The translations under genes and the position numbers were made by a program. Below are positions 25,241 through 32,517 of a stretch of 64,000 bases of DNA, piece after piece. The stretch's first letter is position 1. Every line of letters starts with the position of its first letter. Origin of the DNA: Thiomicrorhabdus sp. ZW0627. Lineage in GTDB: Bacteria; Pseudomonadota; Gammaproteobacteria; Thiomicrospirales; Thiomicrospiraceae. The notes below the pieces were generated by a model. That model was given only the letters and a program-made list of their open reading frames with translations. It searched no databases and was not told the origin of the DNA. The stretch covers positions 1 through 64,000 of the forward strand of contig NZ_JARUQR010000005.1 in NCBI RefSeq assembly GCF_029767005.1, read 5' to 3'.

Positions 25241-26857
25241 TTATTCTTCGATGTAGTTAATATTCCAATTCACAAAAGCATAATTAACATTTGTAAACTC
25301 TTTAATGTCATCTTTTACAGTATAAATACGGCACTCTAAATTCCCCCCACTTTTATAACCTCGCATTGCTCTACCCACCATCTGAGAATAGAGTACTAAT
25401 GATGTTGTGGGTCTAGAGATAACAGCAACATTTGTTTTAGGGGCATCGAATCCAGTCGCCAAGATTCCAAAATTTACGATGACTCTAACATCGCCTCTTT
25501 TATACCTAGCGACTTTTTCTTTTTGTGACTCAGATGAATCTGTTTTACTCGTTATATAAGTAGAGGGAATCCCCTCGAAATTCAAAGCATATGAAATATC
25601 AATTGCATGTTGCACATTACATGCGAAGACAACTATAAAGCTACCATTTTCATATTCTTCTTTAACGGTTTGCATAATTGCTAAATTTCGTCCATCGACA
25701 TTTGATAACAAATCAATTTTTTCTTTTTCACTTAATTTTGACTCAACCTCTTCCTTTTGATATTCCGGTAGAACATAAGTTAATGGAAAAAAATTTGGTT
25801 GAGCCAAGTACCCTTGATCGATCAAATACTGTACAGGAGACTCATAACCAGGAGCTTTCATTGTTATTTTTTTGTCTTCGAAATATTTTGATAATTGCCG
25901 ATCTTCATCCCCGATCTCATGAGATCCTCTACCAGGGGTAGCTGTTAATCCTAAAAGAAAAGATGAGCTTAAACTATCTCTTAACTCACTAACAGTTTCC
26001 AAATAAGTTGGCGCGATAATTTGATGAGCCTCATCAAATATAATTAACCTACAATTTTTCGCTAACTGCTTAAAATGAAGCTCATTACCATTTTTTCTTT
26101 TTGCGTACAATTGATGAATACTTGCTATAAGTAAACCATCCGTAATTCCAGAAAGGGGGATTCCGGGGCTATCAAAAAAACGATAGCATCTTTTATCTTC
26201 AGATCCTAAAGCCTTCCAAGCCTTAGTAAACTCTTCATAAGCTTGATTACATAATTCATTCGATGGTCCAATCCAAACAATTACAGAACCTACATTATTT
26301 CGGAAGAAATCGCAGATAACATTCATAGCTACCCTAGTTTTTCCTGCACCCGTTGGTAAATGAATAATTCTCTTAGCAGATGGCTGTTTTTGTATTACCT
26401 CACGAACCTTTATAGCAATTTCTTTCTGATACGGGTACATCCCATATTGAGGAACAACCTCTTTAATACTAGGTAAGTCCTCAGTTGCATAGCTATAGGA
26501 TACCCACAATTCACTTATACCTAGAACGGCCATAAATATTTCAATATTGTTTGCCGCATATTTTTTCACTTCATCATAGGTATTCGCTGTAATTGAGCTC
26601 GAGTCACCAATGTCTATACCGACACCTTGAAGTATCAAAAGTAAATCTGATTCAGACATTCTCGATATAAACTTATCTCTAGTTTTTTTATCATCCAACA
26701 TAGAAACTATCGAATCTGACAAAATCAAATTTATTAAACTTTCTTTTGTTAACTCCTTGTCACTGACATCGTTAATAAATTTAATTGAGTGATCTGGGAT
26801 TAAAGCTTGCAACTCACCCTTTGAATAATTACCTAATACTTTTTTTATAAGGTTCAC
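25241..26857 (-). CDS. SF2 DEAD/DEAH helicase, restriction-module component (SspF-like position)
   Basis: A 538-residue helicase-like ATPase. Residues 1-140 are an unrecognised helical N-terminal domain. Walker A is HLPTGAGKT (about 167-174), the DEAH box is LIIFDEAHQ (271-279), motif III is GLTATPG, and motif VI is QMVGRAMRG near 500. It resembles the helicase part of type I/III restriction enzymes and COG1061 proteins. It heads the three-gene operon facing the Ssp genes. Such helicases move along DNA and feed nucleases; here the partner would be the PLD protein. No methyltransferase specificity subunit is present in the module. Confidence 0.8.
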   Translation of the reverse strand: MNLIKKVLGNYSKGELQALIPDHSIKFINDVSDKELTKESLINLILSDSIVSMLDDKKTRDKFISRMSESDLLLILQGVGIDIGDSSSITANTYDEVKKYAANNIEIFMAVLGISELWVSYSYATEDLPSIKEVVPQYGMYPYQKEIAIKVREVIQKQPSAKRIIHLPTGAGKTRVAMNVICDFFRNNVGSVIVWIGPSNELCNQAYEEFTKAWKALGSEDKRCYRFFDSPGIPLSGITDGLLIASIHQLYAKRKNGNELHFKQLAKNCRLIIFDEAHQIIAPTYLETVSELRDSLSSSFLLGLTATPGRGSHEIGDEDRQLSKYFEDKKITMKAPGYESPVQYLIDQGYLAQPNFFPLTYVLPEYQKEEVESKLSEKEKIDLLSNVDGRNLAIMQTVKEEYENGSFIVVFACNVQHAIDISYALNFEGIPSTYITSKTDSSESQKEKVARYKRGDVRVIVNFGILATGFDAPKTNVAVISRPTTSLVLYSQMVGRAMRGYKSGGNLECRIYTVKDDIKEFTNVNYAFVNWNINYIEE

Positions 26858-27325
26858 ACATCGCCTCTATTAATAATTAAATAGATATAAATAAGCAATC
26901 TACAGTATTAAACAAGAAATGCAACTCATAAGCCATCACTTATGTATTCCGTAGCGAGAAATTGTAAGAACCCAACTCAATAAATTACAGTAGTTTTTAG
27001 CTATATAGTCGTCGTTAAACCTATTTTTACCTTTAGCAGTGCCACACCAAAAAATACAAAATCAAAAATGCTCGTATAAATGCTTTTTAATAGGCCTCAA
27101 TTAACTACAAAAGAGATATTGATAAGATTTTGGAATTGCTATATTCATTGATTTCTCCAATCTAACAGAGTGGATGTATTGTCGTCAGTTACTAATCATC
27201 CTCGAAGTTTGCGGAAATTGGCGCTTTTTGCTAATTTATTATTTTGGGCGATTAAACAAAATCAATCTCAACTTTTGAAATGAAATCAAGTTACTAAACT
27301 TAGTTTAAAGTAGGATATCCAAACA
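26858..27325. promoter_or_regulatory. Divergent upstream region, no gene
   Basis: A 468-bp AT-rich gap between the helicase operon (left) and the two-gene unknown unit (right). It must hold both promoters, but no site is clear enough to place. AGGA before 27326 is the ribosome binding site of the rightward gene. Confidence 0.4.
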
Positions 27326-27691
27326 ATGAAATTTTCTGCATACAAAGTTAATCACGTTCACAGAGGGGGGCTTCCTATACATCAAAAAAGTCAGTGGACG
27401 GTTCCCGAATGGGATGAATTGAGATTATTTTTGATGGGGTATGACAGAAATTGGGTAGACGGTAAAAATAATATTTGGAATGTTGCACAAAATATGGGTG
27501 CTATTGGTAGAGATACAGCAGGAGATTTGTCCGTTGCTAAGTACGTGTGTAATCAAAATGAATGGCATGGCTATACCGTATCTCCAAAAAGAAACGGAGA
27601 CAAACCTCCTTCTGAAGTTGTAAAGACATGGGTGGCAGAAGGAATAATTAAAAAGAAAGATGGTACCAACATCATGCAAGGTAAAGTTTAA
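27326..27691 (+). CDS. Unknown 121-residue protein, first gene of a two-gene unit
   Basis: A basic protein with no signal peptide or membrane helix. Visible features are a Trp-rich start (KSQWTVPEWDELRLFLMGYDRNWVDGKNNIW), a central DTAGDLSVAKYVCNQ, and a C-terminal segment KPPSEVVKTWVAEGIIKKK like the recognition part of a winged helix. I do not recognise the family. Its TAA overlaps the ATG of the next gene by one base, so the two products are probably made together. The location in a defence-rich island makes a defence or toxin-antitoxin role worth testing; that is inference. Confidence 0.6.
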   Translation: MKFSAYKVNHVHRGGLPIHQKSQWTVPEWDELRLFLMGYDRNWVDGKNNIWNVAQNMGAIGRDTAGDLSVAKYVCNQNEWHGYTVSPKRNGDKPPSEVVKTWVAEGIIKKKDGTNIMQGKV

Positions 27692-28833
27692 TGGATATTT
27701 CTACGGTATCAATTGAGATTGAGGGGGATTATCTATCGTCTTTTATCTACTCCGGGGTTTTATTTCTTGTAGACATGGATTTTAAACTAAACTCCTACTC
27801 ATGGGATCGTGTTGTAAATCTTGCTCTGGGCAATAAATTCAGAATTGGAAATTCTGATTTAAGGAAATACCTCCTAAACTCTTCTAGGAATAAAATTAAA
27901 GAAAAGTTTAATGGAAGAAGATATTTTATTACCAAAAGAGACTTACAAAAAGCTAATGAACGTTCTATTTATATTGGAGTATGGCCTTCTGATATAAACC
28001 TTTATAGAAATACTATATACATCGCTTCAGAAGCAGGTGTTAATACTATCCATATCAAATGGGAAATGGGTAATTTAACAGAATATAAAAGTAACGTAAA
28101 AATATGGGATTGCCCTTCATTTAGGATTTCACCTAATAGTTTTTATAGGCTTGCTATAGCCTCAGGTCAAGAAGGGTTAGTTACAGTTATTCCTCAAAAA
28201 AAATATGTTGAAGATAAAGATGTAAAGGTTCGTGTTAAATCCGTATGCACTGATTGTGATTGGTATAAAAATAGACTAGTTGCAAATACTGTGGGAGGAG
28301 TTAGTGTTTTAGACTTTGAACCTATTCCTGATATTAAGGATTACGAAAATCATATCGAAGAATATTGGCGTATTGTAAATCAAGTAAAGCTGGAAGATCC
28401 TTTACAGGGCAATATTAAGAAAATAGATAATAAGACAGTTGTTAACAGCTGGTTTGGAGGAAATAAAGAGTTTTTCTTAACAGAAGATATGACGATAGCA
28501 TTTAGAACTCTTAACCCAGATCAACAAAATAACAAAACACTCATGTATCAAATCGAAGAGGATTCTATTGTTACTGCTCGAACAGCTACTTTTGGAACGG
28601 TTGTAGAAACAAAAGATACTTTAAAGTTAATCGGGCAGGAAAATGGCTTCCATACATTAGACAATGACTTTGTAACGTGGAGAGTTTTCCCAAGATCGAA
28701 ATACTATGCAAACCAGATTCATATAATTAAAGACAAAAGTATAGTAATTTCAGCAATAGACCCAAAAAATGATAATTTAGAAGCGAGCTTTGGTTTTTCT
28801 TTAGGGGATGTGGAATTAGATAAAGAATTGTAG
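27691..28833 (+). CDS. Unknown 380-residue beta-rich protein, second gene of a two-gene unit
   Basis: A soluble protein predicted mostly beta-strand, with repeated units of about 45-60 residues (NTIYIASEAGVNTIHIKW; NRLVANTVGGVSVLDFE; TATFGTVVETKDTLKLIG; NQIHIIKDKSIVISAID) that resemble blades of a beta-propeller. One CTDCDW pair could bind metal. There is no recognised catalytic motif. It is coupled by a TAATG overlap to the 121-residue protein, suggesting a complex. I do not recognise the family; a sensor or effector-binding propeller is a guess. Confidence 0.6.
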   Translation: MDISTVSIEIEGDYLSSFIYSGVLFLVDMDFKLNSYSWDRVVNLALGNKFRIGNSDLRKYLLNSSRNKIKEKFNGRRYFITKRDLQKANERSIYIGVWPSDINLYRNTIYIASEAGVNTIHIKWEMGNLTEYKSNVKIWDCPSFRISPNSFYRLAIASGQEGLVTVIPQKKYVEDKDVKVRVKSVCTDCDWYKNRLVANTVGGVSVLDFEPIPDIKDYENHIEEYWRIVNQVKLEDPLQGNIKKIDNKTVVNSWFGGNKEFFLTEDMTIAFRTLNPDQQNNKTLMYQIEEDSIVTARTATFGTVVETKDTLKLIGQENGFHTLDNDFVTWRVFPRSKYYANQIHIIKDKSIVISAIDPKNDNLEASFGFSLGDVELDKEL

Positions 28834-29013
28834 GATAAAAGTGAATTTTCTTCCCTAAGTTGGTGAGGTGAGGTTAAATTATTTACCTTTGTGTCGTATT
28901 TGCATCTTAACAATAAAAACCTAATGGTATATCAACGTAATACTGTTATAGGTTTACACGGTTTAAATGTTTTTAAACAATGGGTTAGAATAAAATAACA
29001 AAGAGTTTTTATC

Positions 29014-29056
29014 TTCATAACCCGAAGAGCGTTGGTTCAAGCCCAGCTCCGCTACA
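29014..29056 (+). pseudogene. 3' half of an initiator tRNA-Met (fragment)
   Basis: About 43 nt reading TTCATAACCCGAAG, a T arm GTTGG-TTCAAGC-CCAGC with paired stem, and TCCGCTACA. The CAT anticodon followed by AACCCGAAG is typical of bacterial tRNA-fMet. The 5' half and the partner of the CCCGA anticodon stem are missing. Fragments like this are left where an integrase used a tRNA as its target, so it may mark the end of a second, nested or captured element. The rest of 28834-29130 has no gene. Confidence 0.55.
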
Positions 29057-29133
29057 AATTCAAAGCCTTGACTAGCGCGGCTTAGAGTCAAATCATTCAC
29101 GGCTTTTTGGCACCTAAACCTCTCCATTATGGG

Positions 29134-29226
29134 GAAAACTATCACACTCGATTTTTGGGTTCTTTCAAGAGTTTTATATAAGAAGGGTCTCATTTCACCT
29201 CCCAATTTTTGAGTGAATTGTTATGA
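29134..29226 (-). repeat. attC-like site downstream of the YozE-like gene
   Basis: On the minus strand it starts TCATAACAATTCACTC, close to the start of classical attC sites. CACTC and TTGGG on the left pair with CCCAA and GAGTG on the right. The gene's TAA stop lies in the inverse core. The right core (AGTTTTC) is degenerate. Confidence 0.4.
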
Positions 29227-29457
29227 GCTAGTTAATTCAGAATATTCTTTCCATGCCTCCTCAAGTGCTTGGATAAAATAACTTTCACCTGATTTTTGAA
29301 TTAGATAATCTTTAAAAGGTTTTATCGTGGAACCCGCTCTAGGAAAGAAAGGGTCTTTTTTTACAACCTTTGCAAGATCTCCAACTGGTGAATCTACGTT
29401 GACCTGTTTGAGTATCCAAACATAAAAATTACTTGATTCATGTGTTCGTTGGCTCAT
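29221..29457 (-). CDS. YozE SAM-like family small protein
   Basis: A 78-residue protein. The start at 29457 (MSQRTHESS) follows GGAGAAGG, so the longer TTG-started frame is not used. NFYVWILKQVNVDSPVGDLAKVVKKDPFFP and the end ALEEAWKEYSELTSS match the YozE_SAM_like family (FYxWL...SPxGDLA...D..FP...W..Y), a small helical fold of unknown function. attC-like sites lie on both sides and its stop lies in an inverse core, so it looks like a cassette gene. Confidence 0.72.
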   Translation of the reverse strand: MSQRTHESSNFYVWILKQVNVDSPVGDLAKVVKKDPFFPRAGSTIKPFKDYLIQKSGESYFIQALEEAWKEYSELTSS

Positions 29458-29498
29458 AGCCTTCTCCAATTATTTCCACTATATTATTGATTCAGTAA

Positions 29499-29559
29499 AC
29501 CAAACGCTTTATTCAATGGCGCGCGTCTTCAGTCTGTCCGCTGGATCAAATCGTTAAGT
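29499..29559 (-). repeat. attC-like site between DUF4062 and YozE-like genes
   Basis: On the minus strand it starts with a perfect inverse core ACTTAAC that contains the TAA stop of the DUF4062 gene, and ends AAAGCGTTTGGT, 61 bp. AACGATTTGATCCA on the left is matched by the complement of the right arm (AACGCTTTATTCAATGG). The pattern fits a short attC. Confidence 0.5.
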
Positions 29560-30561
29560 ATCGTCTTTTTTGATCGTTCTTACATCCATTAAGTATTTTT
29601 TGCCTTTAGGTGTTAAGATCCAAAATAAAGCCATATTTCCCTGCTTTGTTTGAAGGCTTTTTACTTCCACAAATCCGAGTGCCATTAACTGTAACTTAAC
29701 AGTCTGGAAAACTTCTTCCTCTACTTCTTTTGTGTACCAGTCATCCGCACTTTTACCATTTGCTTTAAGTATTGACTTGGCAAGCTGCCTATTAACGGAT
29801 CCTTCATTTAAATATTGAAGTAGATGCGGGCCAATGAAAGAAATAATCTGATTCCACGTGACATCGTACTCCCAACTGTTTTTGAGTTTACTGCCGTAGG
29901 TAATCTTGTACACTCCTTTCAAACGAATTAAATCTTCACCAGAAGAATAACCGCCGGTATCAATTACGGCTTGTTGTTTTAATTGTTGGTTTTCCAATAG
30001 CAGGACTTCATTCTTCTGGCGAAGCTCATTTATTTGAACCAAAAGCTCTATAGAATTCCCTTGATCTGCTCTTACCCAGCCGACGGCGGGGTACATTTTA
30101 ATAGTTTTTGATAAGCTTAATGCAACAAGGCCTGACAATTGATCTGCTCGATTCCAGAATTTCACGAGCCTGCCATTTGAAACTTTTTCTCTGAATTGAT
30201 TGAGCTTCTCTCTTGCCTCAGGGTCAATTTCTATTTTAGTACCAGGAAGGCTGTCTGGGGCTTCATGAAGTAATGCTAATATTTTGATGCCTTGCTCAAC
30301 TGCATAGTCATACTCCATCTCTGTATAACTAATTCCTTCACTGGATAAGGAACCGTATTTTCCACCAATGATTAGCAAGTAGTAATCACAGTCGTCAATT
30401 ACTCGCTTTATAAACTCCCATTGTTCTTCATCTGCGGCAGGAAATAGCTCCATACCAGCCGGAATACAATCCATTTCCATAAGTGCCTGTAAGACATGCT
30501 GTCTTTCATCTTGCAGGTCTACATAGGTTGAGCTTACGAATATTTGGTAACGTTTTTCCAT
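29554..30561 (-). CDS. DUF4062 domain protein
   Basis: A 335-residue protein. The N-terminal DUF4062 domain (about 1-150) begins [20 protein letters not shown] and contains [15 protein letters not shown] and [10 protein letters not shown], a fold I place near TIR-like nucleotide-binding domains. A short coiled coil follows ([23 protein letters not shown], about 190-212), then a C-terminal winged-helix-like part ([13 protein letters not shown]...[17 protein letters not shown]). DUF4062 is often found in NTPase-linked and defence proteins (family knowledge), but here it is not fused to an NTPase. Its stop is inside an attC-like inverse core and another attC-like site lies just upstream. Confidence 0.78.
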   Translation of the reverse strand: MEKRYQIFVSSTYVDLQDERQHVLQALMEMDCIPAGMELFPAADEEQWEFIKRVIDDCDYYLLIIGGKYGSLSSEGISYTEMEYDYAVEQGIKILALLHEAPDSLPGTKIEIDPEAREKLNQFREKVSNGRLVKFWNRADQLSGLVALSLSKTIKMYPAVGWVRADQGNSIELLVQINELRQKNEVLLLENQQLKQQAVIDTGGYSSGEDLIRLKGVYKITYGSKLKNSWEYDVTWNQIISFIGPHLLQYLNEGSVNRQLAKSILKANGKSADDWYTKEVEEEVFQTVKLQLMALGFVEVKSLQTKQGNMALFWILTPKGKKYLMDVRTIKKDDT

Positions 30562-30580
30562 GTTTTCTATTGATACTTAA

Positions 30581-30636
30581 AGTTAAGAGGTAGCCGGCCG
30601 CTCTCAAGCGCGGTCGTCATGAGTAATTTGTTAGCT
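30581..30636 (-). repeat. attC-like site between UPF0145-like and DUF4062 genes
   Basis: On the minus strand it starts AGCTAACAAATTACTC, with the TAA stop of the upstream gene inside. A hairpin GACCGCGC-TTGA-GAGCGGCC follows, and it ends CTCTTAACT, 56 bp. The central stem is strong; the right core (CTTAACT) has two mismatches to GTTAGCT. Confidence 0.5.
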
Positions 30637-30939
30637 ATCTTCAATGTCACCAATAATTGCTGGAGTACCAATGTAAGTCACATATAAAAAGGTTCCATTA
30701 TTAAATGATTGAGCCGAGGTTGAAATTTGCACCCCAATAACTGCATTTGCCTTAGTTGGAGCATAACTAATAAAAGAATCTAAAACATCTTGATATTCAT
30801 TTCGATTTTGTTCAATTAAACCCCGTATAAGTCCTTTTTTAGAAAGTTCAACTGTACCTGTTGCTTGTATCATTGAAAATAACTGCTTTACTTCCATACC
30901 AGCAGGCATTTGATCTGTAGTAAAAAGGATTTTTTCCAT
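30631..30939 (-). CDS. UPF0145 / YbjQ-like small protein
   Basis: A 102-residue protein. EKILFTTDQMPAGMEVKQL at the start and the end KANAVIGVQISTSAQSFNNG...LYVTYIGTPAII match the YbjQ/UPF0145 pattern (a small fold that forms pentamers in known members; function unknown). AGGAGT lies 6 bp before the start. It is flanked by attC-like sites on both sides and shares strand and spacing with the two following genes, so it is probably a gene cassette. Confidence 0.65.
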   Translation of the reverse strand: MEKILFTTDQMPAGMEVKQLFSMIQATGTVELSKKGLIRGLIEQNRNEYQDVLDSFISYAPTKANAVIGVQISTSAQSFNNGTFLYVTYIGTPAIIGDIEDS

Positions 30940-30966
30940 TGTTACTCCTAAGTATTTAATATGTGT

Positions 30967-31036
30967 AGCTAACGTTTAAGCTCTGGGGCGCGAGACAGAT
31001 TGACACCGACCTTCCCCCACGAGAGCCTTTTTAGGC
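30967..31036 (-). repeat. attC-like site upstream of the UPF0145-like gene
   Basis: On the minus strand it starts GCCTAAA (one mismatch to RYYYAAC) and ends GAGCTTAAACGTTAGCT, 70 bp. AAGGCTCTCGTGGGG on the left pairs with the complement of the right arm (AAGCTCTGGGGCGCG). It would belong to a preceding cassette whose gene is no longer visible. Confidence 0.5.
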
Positions 31037-31730
31037 ATCCTTATCAAAATGCCTTGCCATATCAAAGTCTATTCCGACAGATTTGTTTTGTGTTTGTGAT
31101 TTTTCTTGATTGTAATTTAAGTAGATAAAAAGAAGATGAACACTACAATTAAGAAAAGTCATATTTGAAACAGACTATTTATCATAAAATATCATGCCTT
31201 GCATAAAATGTCTTATTGTCTTATTGAATATCGCACATTTCATAGTAATGTATTAAAAATTACAGGTTAAATTTTAATTCTGATATTCAATGCGTTTCAC
31301 CTGATTGAAGTAAGAATACGGTACTACTGAGAACTCTACTATCGTCACCCCTAAGAAAAGATTCATTAAGTGGTTAATTTAACAAGACGCCCATAAAATC
31401 ATGAAATTATTGAGATTGGATAAGTAGCCTTTCAATAAAACTACCCAAACGAAAGATAATTAATATTAATTAGTGCACTGAAGGTTTATTTAAATTGCTT
31501 AAAGTAGTGGCATCATGCATTAGGCTTCCGAGAGCATTGACAAGCCATTGAAATAATTATAGAAAGAGACTCACAATCCGTAGATATTAAGCCTAAGCCC
31601 TATCCATGTTTAATAAACTCAGAAAAATACATATTTGAAAATTTATTAGATCGCAAAGTCTAATTCTCCTATTTTTTAGAACATCAGTTATGATTCACTA
31701 CACAAAAAAGTATACAAATGGAAAACTAAA
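31037..31730. other. Gene-free AT-rich stretch
   Basis: About 700 bp between the cassette cluster and the tRNA-His end of the element. No supported gene or repeat was seen on either strand. Confidence 0.5.
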
Positions 31731-31817
31731 ATGTCGCTAAATATTGGAATATTTCTCTTAATCGTCACGGGAGTTTTTGTATTAATCATGATTGCTTCAA
31801 TAAAAAACAGCAAGTGA
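31731..31817 (+). CDS. Possible 28-residue single-helix membrane peptide
   Basis: An ATG-started frame reading MSLNIGIFLLIVTGVFVLIM followed by IASIKNSK and a TGA stop: a clean 18-residue hydrophobic helix with a basic tail. GGAAAA 8 bp upstream is a weak ribosome binding site. Peptides of this kind occur as type I toxins or small membrane regulators. It could also be chance in AT-rich DNA. Confidence 0.35.
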   Translation: MSLNIGIFLLIVTGVFVLIMIASIKNSK

Positions 31818-31869
31818 ATCCGTAAGGAAAAAGAAGAAAAGAAAAACCAGCCCTAATTAAAATAAAATT

Positions 31870-31887
31870 GGGGCACATATGGGGCAC
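31870..31887 (+). promoter_or_regulatory. Paired GGGGCAC sites, right end (probable integrase arm sites)
   Basis: Two GGGGCAC copies with starts 11 bp apart (31870, 31881), 62 bp inside the right direct repeat. They match the pair at 8393/8404 in sequence, spacing and orientation. Confidence 0.5.
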
Positions 31888-31948
31888 GAGTAAAAATGAA
31901 TATTAAATAGAAACTTTAAAAGCAGATAAGTAATTGAAAACAAAGGAA

Positions 31949-32003
31949 GAAAATGGGGCGAATGACGGGGATCGAACCCGCGACAACAGGAATCACAATC
32001 CTG
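31949..32003 (-). mobile_element. Right attachment repeat, inside intact tRNA-His
   Basis: A 55-bp copy identical to 8210-8264. It is the 3' part of the complete tRNA-His gene, so insertion kept a working tRNA. Confidence 0.92.
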
Positions 32004-32030
32004 GGCTCTACCAACTGAGCTACATCCGCC
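31954..32030 (-). tRNA. tRNA-His (GTG)
   Basis: A 77-nt cloverleaf with the extra 5' G typical of tRNA-His (G-1 opposite C73), anticodon GTG in GATTGTGATTCC, T arm GGGTTCGATCCCC and encoded CCA. It is third in a Pro-Arg-His tRNA transcript and is the integration target of the element to its left. Confidence 0.95.
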
Positions 32031-32059
32031 ATAATGGTAATTGAAAGACATGCCGTAAA

Positions 32060-32136
32060 TGGCACGCCCATCAGGATTCGAACCTGAAACCCTCGCCTTA
32101 GAAGGGCGATGCTCTATCCAGTTGAGCTATGGGCGC
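32060..32136 (-). tRNA. tRNA-Arg (TCT)
   Basis: A 77-nt cloverleaf, acceptor GCGCCCA / TGGGCGT, anticodon TCT in CCCTTCTAAGG, T loop GGTTCGAATCC and encoded CCA. It is the middle gene of the Pro-Arg-His cluster. Confidence 0.95.
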
Positions 32137-32191
32137 TCTTATCGAACCTTGTTACTATTGACCCGAAAAGGATTTCGCATCAAAAAGAAAA

Positions 32192-32268
32192 TGGTCGGAG
32201 TGGAGGGATTTGAACCCCCGACCACCTGTACCCAAAACAGGTGCGCTACCAAGCTGCGCTACACTCCG
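32192..32268 (-). tRNA. tRNA-Pro (TGG)
   Basis: A 77-nt cloverleaf, acceptor CGGAGTG / CACTCCG, anticodon TGG in GTTTTGGGTAC, T loop GGTTCAAATCC and encoded CCA. It is the first gene of the cluster, 8 nt after the predicted transcription start. Confidence 0.95.
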
Positions 32269-32282
32269 TGAAGATGGGGCGT

Positions 32283-32311
32283 ATTGTATAGATGCCCCCG
32301 TAGGCTGTCAA
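32283..32311 (-). promoter_or_regulatory. Sigma70 promoter of the tRNA-Pro-Arg-His cluster
   Basis: TTGACA, a 17-bp spacer, then TACAAT, followed by a GC-rich discriminator (ACGCCCC) before the first tRNA. A strong promoter with this discriminator is typical of stringently controlled stable RNA. Confidence 0.8.
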
Positions 32312-32517
32312 CAACAAATTATGAATTTTTTAATGTTTTTTTACTCCTGCCCCGCCCTAGTTTCGGGCGATTCGGGCTAAGTGATTGATTCCTATTTTGA
32401 ATCGCTTTTTCCCCTACCAACGCGACATGTAAACAAAACCTCTCCAATTACCAGTGAAGCGAAACAAAATCGGGTATCATAATCATTTTTTAATTTCTAC
32501 ATCATTTGGGAGATGTT

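Larger units (their letters stand above)
8210..32003. mobile_element. tRNA-His integrative element (genomic island), about 23.7 kb
   Basis: The element is bounded by 55-bp direct repeats of the tRNA-His 3' end, with a P4-type integrase reading inward from the left end. The interior is visibly more AT-rich than both flanks and is all accessory: a LAGLIDADG protein, a phosphorothioation system with a putative restriction module, unknown genes, an initiator-tRNA fragment and a cassette cluster. No relaxase, type IV secretion or phage structural gene is recognisable, so it is probably mobilised only by its integrase. No excisionase was identified. Confidence 0.88.

Noticed and set aside
28963-29205. 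80-codon minus-strand frame
   Set aside because: It overlaps the tRNA-fMet fragment and an attC-like palindrome, has no ribosome binding site and no protein-like pattern.
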